34,611 nt of DNA, taken from positions 1 to 34,611 of the forward strand of contig JACQSA010000051.1 in assembly GCA_016206145.1 (NCBI GenBank), read 5' to 3'. Of the stretch, positions 25,951-34,611 are shown piece by piece. How positions within the stretch are numbered: position 1 is the first letter of the stretch; every line of letters begins with the position of its first letter. The notes under the pieces are model-generated. The model searched no databases. It saw only the letters and a program-made list of their open reading frames with translations, and was not told the origin of the DNA. This DNA comes from Candidatus Uhrbacteria bacterium (GTDB taxonomy: Bacteria; Patescibacteriota; Patescibacteriia; JACQRZ01). The position numbers and the translations under genes are program-made.

Positions 25951-28869
25951 ATGCAGCGCAAAATCACTGTACGCGGTTCGCGCGTCCATAATTTGAAGAA
26001 TGTTTCCCTCGATATTCCCCATGATACGCTCGTTGTTTTTACCGGCCTTTCAGGAAGCGGGAAATCATCACTTGCATTCGATACGATCTACGCCGAAGGA
26101 CAACGGCGATTTATGGAAAGCCTTTCGGGCGTATCAAAGCAATTCATGGAAAATATCGATAAGCCCGATGTCGATAGTATTGAAGGGCTTCCCCCCACTG
26201 TTGCGATAGATCAAAGGACGAGCATTGCCTCGCCCCGTTCCACTGTAGGAACGGCAACAGAAATTTACGATTATCTGCGTCTGTTATTTTCAAAAATCGG
26301 CGTGCCGCATTGCATGAATTGCAAAAAAGCAATCACTGCGCTCACGAGACAAGAAATCATCCACCGATGCCAGGCGATTCTCAAAAAACCTTCTTGCGAG
26401 GCATTGATCCTTGCGCCGCTTGCGCTGGAAGCAAGGGCGCAAATGAGTTCTGTCATAGACGAATTGCAACGAAACGGGTACACCACAGTGCGATTTGATA
26501 ACGCGCTCATGTCGCTAAGAGACCTTGCGCGTCTTGAGCAGGCCACCCCTCTTTTCGGCCATACGCTCGAAGTGCTTGTGGATCGTATTGAAGTCCGCAA
26601 AGGAATACCTCCCGAAAATCGACGTCTGGTAGAATCCATCCGTTCTGCACTTGAACTTGGGGACGGCACATTCACTATCGCAGCCACTGAAAAACAAAAC
26701 TCGCACGCTTCACAAAAAATACACACCCTACCCTCATACGAAGAACTCACCGTAAGCGAACGCCTCCGTTGCGTAGAGTGCGGATTCACTCTGCCGCAAC
26801 TCGAACCTGCTCTTTTTTCTTTCAATAACCCGCGCGGAGCATGCCAGACGTGCACAGGGCTTGGATATCTGCTCACGTTCGACCCTGACCGCATCATCAC
26901 AAATCCAAAACTCACGGTCGCTCAAGGAGCGATTCAGCCGGTCAGCAAACTTTTTGCAAACTCTACCACATTTCTTGCGCTTATTGAAAAAAAGGATCAA
27001 GAACTTGGATTCTCAGTCAATATTCCTATCAATGAATTCACGCAAAGCGAGCGCGCGCTGCTCCTGTGGGGTACAACAAGTGAAAAAAAGAAGCGCCTCA
27101 CTGCAAAAGAGGGAGTATTTGAAGGTGTCATACCATACCTTGAAACGAAATATCGCACCACGGACTCTGAATATCTACAGCGCGAACTGGAAGCATACAT
27201 GAAAGTTTCGCGTTGCCATATCTGCGAAGGAAAGCGCCTCAGACCGGAACTTCTTCATGTGACGATCGGCGCATATTCGATAGACAAGATTGTTTCCCTC
27301 TCCGTAGAGGCCGCAAATACGCTGATTTCTTCTTTTCTTGAGGAAAAAAATAAAAAAAATCCATTTTCGGCCACAGAATTCAAAATCGCAAAAAAACTTT
27401 TGAAAGAAATGCGCAGCCGCCTGCAAAGCTTAGAGAACGTCGGCCTCAATTATCTTGTGTTAGATCGAAGTATGCCCACACTTTCCGGCGGAGAAGCCCA
27501 GCGAGTTAAACTTGCCAACCACGTAAACTCTTCTCTGGTGGGTGTGGTATATGTAATGGATGAACCGTCAATCGGCCTTCACCCGCGCGACACACAACAA
27601 CTTTTGCGCACGATGCAAAATTTGAAAGCGGCGGGCAATACGGTATTGGTGGTGGAACACGAAAAGGCTATTATCATGGCCGCTGATCTCGTTGTTGATG
27701 TAGGGCCGGGCGCAGGGAAAAATGGCGGCGCCATTGTCGCATGCGCTCCGCCGCAAGAAATCATCACACATCCAAAATCGCTTACCGGAAAATATCTCGC
27801 CGGTACGCGGGAAATAAAAAAACAACCCGTTGCGCGAAAAGGCACCGGATCTGCGCTTACGATACGAGGCGCGAAAGCATTCAATTTAAAAAATATTTCT
27901 GTCGCGATTCCCTTAGGCAAACTCGTATTCATTACAGGAGTATCAGGATCTGGAAAATCGACATTGATCATTGATATTTTAAGTAAGGCGCTGATGAAAA
28001 AATTATACCGCAGCAAAGAAGATCCCGGCGAGCATGATTCGATCGAAGGTGTAGAACATATAGATAAGATCGTGTGTATCAATCAAGAGCCGATCGGACG
28101 CACTCCCCGCTCAAACCCCGCAACATATACAAATGTATTTACGCCAGTACGTGAATTGTTCACAGAACTCCCGGAGGCAAAAATCAAAGGATTTACGCCT
28201 GGACATTTCAGTTTCAATGTAAAGGGCGGCAGATGTGAAACATGCCAAGGAGAAGGAATGATGCGAATTGACATGCGATTCCTCTCTGATGTGTTTGTAG
28301 AATGCCGCGACTGCGCAGGCAAACGCTACAATCCTGAAGCGCTTGAAATACATTACAATGGCCTTTCGATCGCGGATGTGTTGAATCTCACGGTCGATGA
28401 AGCAAAAACTTTTTTTGAAAAAACGCCCGCAATTCATGATAAACTGCACACAGTGTCCGATGTGGGGCTTGGGTATATAAAACTCGGCCAGCCGGCAACT
28501 ACGCTTTCAGGTGGCGAAGCGCAACGCATAAAGCTTGCGGCAGAATTATCCCGCCGCCAAACAGGAAAAACGCTTTACATTCTGGATGAGCCTACCATAG
28601 GCCTCCATTTTGAAGACATGAAGCAACTCCTCAATATCCTCAATCAGCTCGTTGATAAAGGAAATACGGTTGTGATTATCGAACACAATATTGATATCAT
28701 AAAAAACGGCGATTGGGTGATTGATCTGGGACCGGAAGGCGGGGACAAAGGAGGAGAGCTCCTTGCCGAAGGCACACCGCAAGAAGTTGCAAAAAATCCA
28801 AAGAGTTGGACTGGGAAATTCTTAAAAGAAGCATTAGGCACTTATGAAATACGATCACAAAAAAATTGA
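25951..28869 (+). CDS. uvrA: Excinuclease ABC subunit A
   Basis: [31 protein letters not shown], zinc-finger C-x2-C motifs, [13 protein letters not shown] (twice), [21 protein letters not shown]. Confidence 0.97.
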   Translation: MQRKITVRGSRVHNLKNVSLDIPHDTLVVFTGLSGSGKSSLAFDTIYAEGQRRFMESLSGVSKQFMENIDKPDVDSIEGLPPTVAIDQRTSIASPRSTVGTATEIYDYLRLLFSKIGVPHCMNCKKAITALTRQEIIHRCQAILKKPSCEALILAPLALEARAQMSSVIDELQRNGYTTVRFDNALMSLRDLARLEQATPLFGHTLEVLVDRIEVRKGIPPENRRLVESIRSALELGDGTFTIAATEKQNSHASQKIHTLPSYEELTVSERLRCVECGFTLPQLEPALFSFNNPRGACQTCTGLGYLLTFDPDRIITNPKLTVAQGAIQPVSKLFANSTTFLALIEKKDQELGFSVNIPINEFTQSERALLLWGTTSEKKKRLTAKEGVFEGVIPYLETKYRTTDSEYLQRELEAYMKVSRCHICEGKRLRPELLHVTIGAYSIDKIVSLSVEAANTLISSFLEEKNKKNPFSATEFKIAKKLLKEMRSRLQSLENVGLNYLVLDRSMPTLSGGEAQRVKLANHVNSSLVGVVYVMDEPSIGLHPRDTQQLLRTMQNLKAAGNTVLVVEHEKAIIMAADLVVDVGPGAGKNGGAIVACAPPQEIITHPKSLTGKYLAGTREIKKQPVARKGTGSALTIRGAKAFNLKNISVAIPLGKLVFITGVSGSGKSTLIIDILSKALMKKLYRSKEDPGEHDSIEGVEHIDKIVCINQEPIGRTPRSNPATYTNVFTPVRELFTELPEAKIKGFTPGHFSFNVKGGRCETCQGEGMMRIDMRFLSDVFVECRDCAGKRYNPEALEIHYNGLSIADVLNLTVDEAKTFFEKTPAIHDKLHTVSDVGLGYIKLGQPATTLSGGEAQRIKLAAELSRRQTGKTLYILDEPTIGLHFEDMKQLLNILNQLVDKGNTVVIIEHNIDIIKNGDWVIDLGPEGGDKGGELLAEGTPQEVAKNPKSWTGKFLKEALGTYEIRSQKN

Positions 28870-31801
28870 AAAGAAGTGGCAAGGGTATTGGGAAAAAAAT
28901 CGAACGTTTGAAGTAGACGAGGACTCGGATAAAAAAAAGTATTACTGCCTTGATATGTTCCCGTACCCGTCCGGAGACGGATTGCATGTGGGGCATCCGG
29001 AAGGATACACGGCAACGGATATTTTTTCTCGGTATCTTCGCATGCACGGATACAATGTCTTGCATCCCATGGGCTGGGATGCGTTTGGACTGCCCGCAGA
29101 AAATTTCGCGATCAAAAAGAGCGTGCATCCTTCCACGACCACCAAAAAAAATATTGACCATTTTCGCACACAGATCAAATCGCTCGGCTTCTCCTACGAT
29201 TGGAACCGTGAAGTCAATACTGCTTCAGAGGAATATTACAAATGGACACAGTGGCTTTTTTTGGAATTATATACACACGGACTTGCGTATAAAAAGAAAG
29301 CTCCAGTGAATTGGTGTCCTTCCTGTCAGACAGTGCTCGCAAATGAGCAAGTGGAAAACGGGGTATGCGAACGATGTGAACACACGGTGGTGCAAAAAGA
29401 ACTTGAACAATGGTTTTTCAAGGTGACCCAGTATGCGGAACAATTGCTGAACGATCTCGATTCTCTTGATTGGCCCGATCCTATCAAAAACGCTCAACGC
29501 AACTGGATTGGCAAATCCGAAGGATCGTTGTTGCAATTTCCGCTTGTTGGAAAAAACGTGCCCACATATCGCTATGTGCTGTTGCATGGATATGATGGAA
29601 GTCCCGATGGCATCTTCTTTCCATGGCTTAAAAAAGAACTCGAGAAACGAGGCAGTTCTGTTACTGTTCCAAAATTACCGCATTCTGATACGCCGCAAGA
29701 GCAAGAACAAGTGGACTATGTTCTGAAACACTGCAAATTTGACCAATGCACTATTCTTTTCGGCCACAGCCTTGGAGCAGTGATAGCTCTTAAGGTGGCA
29801 GAAAAACTCTCTTCACCGATCGCAGGACTCGTACTTGCCGGTGGATTCATAGAAAACAATTTTCGAGATCAGCCTCGTCCATTTGACAGCACATTCTCGT
29901 GGAAATTTGACTTTGAAAAAATAACACGCAACGCGGGGAATATAAAAATTATTTCCGAACAAAATGATTACGCTATTCCTCGAGAGCAGGGACGAAAAAT
30001 ACAGGCAGCGCTCGGGGGATCGCTTACAGAGGTCGCAGGAGAAGAATCGCATTTCATCGGTGAAAAGGAACCTGCGCTTCTTGCGCATCTTGCGCCGACG
30101 ATAAGTGTATTTACTACTCGTCCCGATACGCTATTTGGCGCCACCTACATGGTAATCGCGCCAGAGCATCCATTGATAATGGATAAAAAATTGGGAATCG
30201 AAAATCACGCAGAGGTGAGCGCCTACGTGAGTAACACAAAAAAGAAAAGCGAGCGTGAACGCCTGCATCTCCAAAAAGAAAAAACAGGGGTTGAATTGAA
30301 AGGAGTACGCGCAGTTAATCCCGCCACGGGAAAAGAAATACCGATCTGGATCGCAGACTATTGTGTCGCGTCTTACGGAACAGGGGCGATCATGGCAGTA
30401 CCGGCGCATGACCAACGTGATTTTGAGTTTGCAAAAAAATTCGGTCTGCCTATTACAATGGTGATCTGTCCCCATTATCCTGCTCCCACCTGCCCCGTGC
30501 GTGATGAGGCATATATAGGGCCAGGCCATCTCGTAGAGTCGGGACAATTCACGGGTATGGCATCAACTGAAGCAACACACGAGATAACGAATTTTGCGGG
30601 AGGAGTAACAAAAATCAATTACAAAATCCGTGATTGGCTGATTTCTCGCCAAAGGTATTGGGGCGCGCCTATTCCTATTATATACTGCGAAGCGTGTGGC
30701 GAAGTACCCGTTCCCCAAATCGATCTTCCCGTATTCCTTCCTACCGATGTTGATTTTCGCCCGACAGGAGAATCTCCACTCACACGTTCTGCTTCATTTC
30801 ACGATGTGAAGTGTCCCTCTTGCGGTGCACACGCACGCCGAGAGTCCGATACTATGGATACATTTGTATGCTCGAGTTGGTATTTCCTGCGCTACTCCTC
30901 TGCTCACAGCGCCAATGCTCCTTTTGAAAAAGAAAAAATAGAGTACTGGCTTCCCGTAGATATGTATGTAGGAGGCGCAGAACACGCCGTACTCCATCTC
31001 CTCTATGCACGATTTATTACAAAGGCCTTACGCGATATGGGATATCTCAATTTTTCAGAACCCTTTTCACGTCTCCGGAACCAAGGCCTCATCCTTGGTG
31101 AAGACGGAGAAAAAATGTCAAAGTCGCGCGGCAATGTGATCAATCCGGATGAAATAATAGAACTCTACGGAGCAGATACTATGCGCCTCTATGAGATGTT
31201 TATGGGGCCGTTTGAAGATGCGAAACCATGGAGCACGAAAAGCATTATCGGGATTCGCAGATTTTTAGAGAAAGTATGGAGAGTGTATGAATGTCAAAGG
31301 GACAGAATCAAATGGACAGAATCAAAAATTCTTGAAAAGATGATTCATAAAACTGTAAAAAAAGTAACAGAAGATATTGTCACGTTCAAATTCAATACTG
31401 CGATTTCTGCGCTCATGATATGCACGCATGCGCTTACCGATACACATGCAAAAGGAGAAAAGATCCCGATCTCCTATTTGGAAAAATTTATTCTTCTTCT
31501 TTCCCCTTTTGCCCCTCATATGGCAGAAGAACTCTGGCAAGGTCTTGGCAAGACAGACGCGCTCGCTTTCCATCCATGGCCGACCTATGACCCGACATTC
31601 TTGGAGGAAGAAATGTATAAACTGATTATCCAAATAAATGGGAAAGTGCGGGATAGCATTGAAATCTCCAAGGAAACCACAGAAGATGAAATCAAAAAAA
31701 TCGCTCTTGGCCGAGAAACCACTCAGAAATGGCTCGAAGGAAAAACAATATCACACGTAATAGTTATTCCAAACCGATTGATCAATATCGTGGTTGAGTA
31801 G
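28844..31801 (+). CDS. leuS: Leucyl-tRNA synthetase with inserted alpha/beta-hydrolase domain
   Basis: PYPSGDGLHVGHPEGYTATDI (HIGH), WCPSCQTVLANEQVENGVCERCEH zinc module, TRPDTLFGATYMVIAPEHPL and GTGAIMAVPAHDQRDFEFA (editing), GEKMSKSRGNV; 26-nt overlap with uvrA. Confidence 0.97.
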   Translation: MKYDHKKIEKKWQGYWEKNRTFEVDEDSDKKKYYCLDMFPYPSGDGLHVGHPEGYTATDIFSRYLRMHGYNVLHPMGWDAFGLPAENFAIKKSVHPSTTTKKNIDHFRTQIKSLGFSYDWNREVNTASEEYYKWTQWLFLELYTHGLAYKKKAPVNWCPSCQTVLANEQVENGVCERCEHTVVQKELEQWFFKVTQYAEQLLNDLDSLDWPDPIKNAQRNWIGKSEGSLLQFPLVGKNVPTYRYVLLHGYDGSPDGIFFPWLKKELEKRGSSVTVPKLPHSDTPQEQEQVDYVLKHCKFDQCTILFGHSLGAVIALKVAEKLSSPIAGLVLAGGFIENNFRDQPRPFDSTFSWKFDFEKITRNAGNIKIISEQNDYAIPREQGRKIQAALGGSLTEVAGEESHFIGEKEPALLAHLAPTISVFTTRPDTLFGATYMVIAPEHPLIMDKKLGIENHAEVSAYVSNTKKKSERERLHLQKEKTGVELKGVRAVNPATGKEIPIWIADYCVASYGTGAIMAVPAHDQRDFEFAKKFGLPITMVICPHYPAPTCPVRDEAYIGPGHLVESGQFTGMASTEATHEITNFAGGVTKINYKIRDWLISRQRYWGAPIPIIYCEACGEVPVPQIDLPVFLPTDVDFRPTGESPLTRSASFHDVKCPSCGAHARRESDTMDTFVCSSWYFLRYSSAHSANAPFEKEKIEYWLPVDMYVGGAEHAVLHLLYARFITKALRDMGYLNFSEPFSRLRNQGLILGEDGEKMSKSRGNVINPDEIIELYGADTMRLYEMFMGPFEDAKPWSTKSIIGIRRFLEKVWRVYECQRDRIKWTESKILEKMIHKTVKKVTEDIVTFKFNTAISALMICTHALTDTHAKGEKIPISYLEKFILLLSPFAPHMAEELWQGLGKTDALAFHPWPTYDPTFLEEEMYKLIIQINGKVRDSIEISKETTEDEIKKIALGRETTQKWLEGKTISHVIVIPNRLINIVVE
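29545..30100 (+). other. RBBP9/YdeN-like serine hydrolase domain inserted in LeuRS (domain-level feature)
   Basis: YRYVLLHGYDGSPDGIFFPWLKKELEKRGSSVTVPKLPHSDTPQEQEQ, ILFGHSLGAVIAL nucleophile elbow, SEQNDYAIPREQG, AGEESHFIGE. Confidence 0.85.
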
Positions 31802-31862
31802 CAATTTGCCTGTATCAGGCATATCTTTTATACTACACTCATTCAATCATAAGTGCATATCT

Positions 31863-33113
31863 ATGTCGTATCTTTCGCAGACAGACCCTGACATTGCAGA
31901 TTTTTTAAACGCTGAACTTACGCGTCAGCAGGACGTATTAGAGCTCATACCATCAGAAAATATTGTATCAAGGGCGGTTTTGGAAGCCTTGGGTTCTGTT
32001 GCGACAAACAAATATTCAGAAGGATACCCGGGGAAACGCTACTACGGAGGCAACCAAGAAATTGATAAAATTGAATCTTTGGCAATCGAGAGAGCAAAGC
32101 AACTCTTCGGCGCAGAACACGTGAATGTGCAGGCTCTTTCCGGAGCGCCTGCAAATATTGCTGTGTATTTTGCCCTTCTCAAAGCCGGAGACACTGTCCT
32201 TGGTATGGATCTTTCTCATGGCGGACATTTAACGCACGGACATCCGGTGACTGCCATGGCAAAAATTTTCAATTTCGTGCGATATAAGACAGATGAAAGC
32301 GGTGCTGTCGACATGGACCATCTTCGATCCATGACTCTTGAGCACAAACCAAAAATCGTTCTGGCCGGTTTTTCCGCATATTCTCGGCAGCTCGATTATG
32401 AAGCATTCAAACGTATTGCTGATGAGGTGGGAGCGATTACGATGATGGACATGGCGCATATTGCAGGATTAATTGCAGGAAAACAACTTCCGAATCCTGT
32501 GCCGATATTTGATATTGTTACGACCACAACACATAAGACGCTTCGCGGTCCGCGAGGAGGCATGATCCTGTGCAAGGAAAAATTTGCAAAAGCCATTGAT
32601 AAATCTATTTTCCCGGGTCTCCAAGGTGGCCCTCATGAAAACGTGATTGCGGCAAAAGCAGTCGCATTTCGTGAAGCGCTTGAGCCTGAATTTGCGCAGT
32701 ACGCCAAACAAATAATCGTGAACGCGCAAATAATGTGCGATGAACTGCAAAAGAATGGATTTCATATCATGTTTGGAGGAACGCAAAATCACCTTATGCT
32801 TGTGGATGTATTTTCTTCAAAAGGAGTGACCGGACACACGGCAGAAACAATCCTCGATAATGCCGGCATTACGCTGAATAAAAATATGATCCCAAATGAC
32901 CCTCGCCCGCCTCTCGACCCAAGCGGCATACGTCTTGGAACTCCGGCAATCACGACTCGCGGAATGAAAGAGGACGAAATGCGTTGGATCGCACAAGCGA
33001 TCACAAAAGTATTAAGCGCTCCAGAAGATGCCTCTCTACACCTCTCAATCCGCGAAGAAGTAAAAAATCTTGCGCGAAAATATCCGATCTATCCGGAGCT
33101 TACATATGCCTAA
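31863..33113 (+). CDS. glyA: Serine hydroxymethyltransferase
   Basis: Start MSYLSQTDPDIADFL; ELIPSENIVSRAVLEALGS, NKYSEGYPGKRYYGG, TTTTHKTLRGPRGGMIL. Confidence 0.97.
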   Translation: MSYLSQTDPDIADFLNAELTRQQDVLELIPSENIVSRAVLEALGSVATNKYSEGYPGKRYYGGNQEIDKIESLAIERAKQLFGAEHVNVQALSGAPANIAVYFALLKAGDTVLGMDLSHGGHLTHGHPVTAMAKIFNFVRYKTDESGAVDMDHLRSMTLEHKPKIVLAGFSAYSRQLDYEAFKRIADEVGAITMMDMAHIAGLIAGKQLPNPVPIFDIVTTTTHKTLRGPRGGMILCKEKFAKAIDKSIFPGLQGGPHENVIAAKAVAFREALEPEFAQYAKQIIVNAQIMCDELQKNGFHIMFGGTQNHLMLVDVFSSKGVTGHTAETILDNAGITLNKNMIPNDPRPPLDPSGIRLGTPAITTRGMKEDEMRWIAQAITKVLSAPEDASLHLSIREEVKNLARKYPIYPELTYA

Positions 33114-34146
33114 GAAGGGGCAAGAAAAAAAACCTCATATATTTGTTTTCTCGGGAGAAAACTCCTTCGCTGTAGAAGAGAAGGTTGTCTTTTGGAGAAA
33201 TGAATTTGTGAAAAAATACGGTTCAAATGGAGTGTATGCGTGTGACGGAGCGGGTATGCAAGATGCAAATAGTTTTCCCGCACAGCTCAAAAACCTTATG
33301 CGATCCGCCTCCCTTTTTGGAGGATCGAAATTAAGCGTGATAAAAAATATTGAAAAGCTCCCGGAAAATGTCAGCGAGATGCTTCTTTCATATATACCCG
33401 TTACAGCGCCTAGCCATTTTCTGGTGTTCACGATAGGAAAAATTGATAAAAGAAAAGAACTTTTTAAAACGCTTCAAAAATACGAAAAAAATGGAACGCT
33501 TGTAATTGAGGAATTCAAAACCCCTCGGGATAGCCAGCTTGCACAATGGGTGCAAAATAGATTTGCGAAAAAAGGATATGCGATCATGCCGGAGGTCGCC
33601 GCATTTTTTTTGGATCATCTTGGGCAAAACGGATCGCACACGTTTGAAGCGCCCGATATGATGCGTATTGCAAGCGAGATATCTAAACTCTGCTCATATC
33701 TCAACGAGAAAGAAGTTACCCAAGACGCAATCGACACCATAACCTCAGGTGAACCTTCAGGAAAAATTTTTGATCTTTCCGATGCAATACTTGCGGGGAA
33801 TCTAAAAAATGCATTATCCATTTCCCATACACTGGTATCGCAACAACGGGGGGCGATAAAACAATCTCTCCTTGGACTGCTCGGATACCTTACCAAAGAA
33901 ATGCGCGGGCTTGCGATTCTTCGAGGCGCACTCGAAACACACAATACAGACGCGTCTGAAAAACTTCTTGATTGGAGCCCTCAACGCGTATGGATTGCAA
34001 AAAAGAAAATCCACTCGCGTTCTTTTGATCAGCTTCTTTCCATATACAAAATGCTGATATATAGCGAGTGGGATCTCAAACGGTCTTCGCTGAATCCTCA
34101 GGCTCTTTTTGATACACTTCTCTATCGGCTTACTGCTATCCATTAG
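33106..34146 (+). CDS. holA: DNA polymerase III subunit delta
   Basis: Likely start MPKKGQEKKPHIFVFSGENSF; FGGSKLSVIKNIEKLPENVSEMLLSYI, IFDLSDAILAGNLKNAL, KSSLNP-like ending; 8-nt overlap with glyA. Confidence 0.85.
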   Translation: MPKKGQEKKPHIFVFSGENSFAVEEKVVFWRNEFVKKYGSNGVYACDGAGMQDANSFPAQLKNLMRSASLFGGSKLSVIKNIEKLPENVSEMLLSYIPVTAPSHFLVFTIGKIDKRKELFKTLQKYEKNGTLVIEEFKTPRDSQLAQWVQNRFAKKGYAIMPEVAAFFLDHLGQNGSHTFEAPDMMRIASEISKLCSYLNEKEVTQDAIDTITSGEPSGKIFDLSDAILAGNLKNALSISHTLVSQQRGAIKQSLLGLLGYLTKEMRGLAILRGALETHNTDASEKLLDWSPQRVWIAKKKIHSRSFDQLLSIYKMLIYSEWDLKRSSLNPQALFDTLLYRLTAIH

Positions 34147-34403
34147 AGAGCTTGAATTCTTTTTGCAAGTCGCGACTTTCTGCGAGAAGCAGTATTTCTC
34201 TTGATCACATCTCGTTTTGTTGCTTTATCGATTTTCGCGCTGAATGCGCGTAGAAGTTCTTTTGCTCCCGTCGCATCTTTTGCCGCGATTTTTTTAAGGA
34301 TAATTTTTTTCAGATGCTCAATCTCGCGTTTTGTCCTTGTATTGACGAGGGTACGCTTCTTTGTTTGTCGAACGTGTTTTATGCTCGCGTGTGTATGGGC
34401 CAT
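34143..34403 (-). CDS. rpsT: 30S ribosomal protein S20
   Basis: 86 aa; HASIKHVRQTKKRTLVNTRTKREIEHLKKII...KATKRDVIKRNTASRRKSRLAKRIQ. Confidence 0.92.
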   Translation of the reverse strand: MAHTHASIKHVRQTKKRTLVNTRTKREIEHLKKIILKKIAAKDATGAKELLRAFSAKIDKATKRDVIKRNTASRRKSRLAKRIQAL

Positions 34404-34433
34404 AAATTATGAAACACTATACGCTTTTAATTA

Positions 34434-34514
34434 TTAGCGAAATCGCAAGGAAGAGATTTTCTTTCCCGCTTTTTTTCTACGCTTTTTGGATGCCATTTTT
34501 TTCTTTTTGTACAT
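34434..34514 (-). CDS. Possible 26-aa highly basic microprotein
   Basis: ATGTACAAAAAGAAAAAAATGGCATCC... encodes MYKKKKMASKKRRKKAGKKISSLRFR*; between tRNA-Asp and rpsT on the same strand; absent from the ORF track because of size. Confidence 0.35.
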   Translation of the reverse strand: MYKKKKMASKKRRKKAGKKISSLRFR

Positions 34515-34536
34515 AGGGGCAAATATGGGTTAGATT

Positions 34537-34610
34537 CGGACCGGACGGGTCTCGAACCCGCAACCTCCCGCGTGACAGGCGGGTGCTCTAACCAATTGAG
34601 CTACCGGTCC
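34537..34610 (-). tRNA. tRNA-Asp(GTC)
   Basis: GGACCGGTAGCTCAATTGGTTAGAGCACCCGCCTGTCACGCGGGAGGTTGCGGGTTCGAGACCCGTCCGGTCCG; anticodon loop CTGTCAC, discriminator G. Confidence 0.95.
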
Positions 34611-34611
34611 A

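Noticed and set aside
31802-31862. Glycine riboswitch or T-box upstream of glyA/leuS
   Set aside because: Only about 60 nt before glyA, and leuS overlaps uvrA; no room or motif for either.
1-34611. Alternative genetic code (UGA as Gly) as in some CPR lineages
   Set aside because: TGA is used as a genuine stop (e.g. the RelE-like toxin before rsmA) and the long CDSs need no in-frame TGA readthrough.

Overview
This 34.6 kb window has the look of a Patescibacteria/CPR-type chromosome: compact operons, standard genetic code, a TrbL/VirB6-like polytopic protein next to a giant exported Cys-rich protein, and an orphan membrane-anchored SBP_bac_5 protein. The lineage is inferred from gene content only. 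Left arm, minus strand: TSP3/EF-hand-like membrane protein, 3021-aa secreted Cys-rich protein, NYN-domain nuclease-like gene, 1185-aa TrbL-like protein. Middle: Phd/RelE-type toxin-antitoxin pair, rsmA, DUF2283-like gene, MFS transporter, coiled-coil protein, phosphohexomutase, murI, RNase J, tRNA-Leu(CAG), substrate-binding protein, secG, DsbA-like. Right arm, plus strand: uvrA, leuS, glyA, holA; then rpsT and tRNA-Asp(GTC) on the minus strand. Strongest observations: (1) LeuRS carries a complete RBBP9/YdeN-like serine-hydrolase domain, triad-like residues retained, spliced into the start of its CP1 editing domain. (2) The NYN gene is bracketed by a 57-bp direct repeat of the 5' end of the TrbL-like gene. 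The upstream copy forms a 22-codon ORF coupled by ATGA overlap to the NYN start, and the downstream copy restores the TrbL-like gene behind an extended -10 promoter. (3) A 3' portion of tRNA-Leu, with encoded CCA, is duplicated between intact tRNA-Leu and RNase J. (4) A three-member intergenic repeat family, one member nested with an 18-bp perfect inverted repeat. (5) The giant protein has nine C-x5-G-C-type motifs, a CBM4/9-like module, a Gly-rich hydrophobic hairpin and a PKD-like C-terminus.
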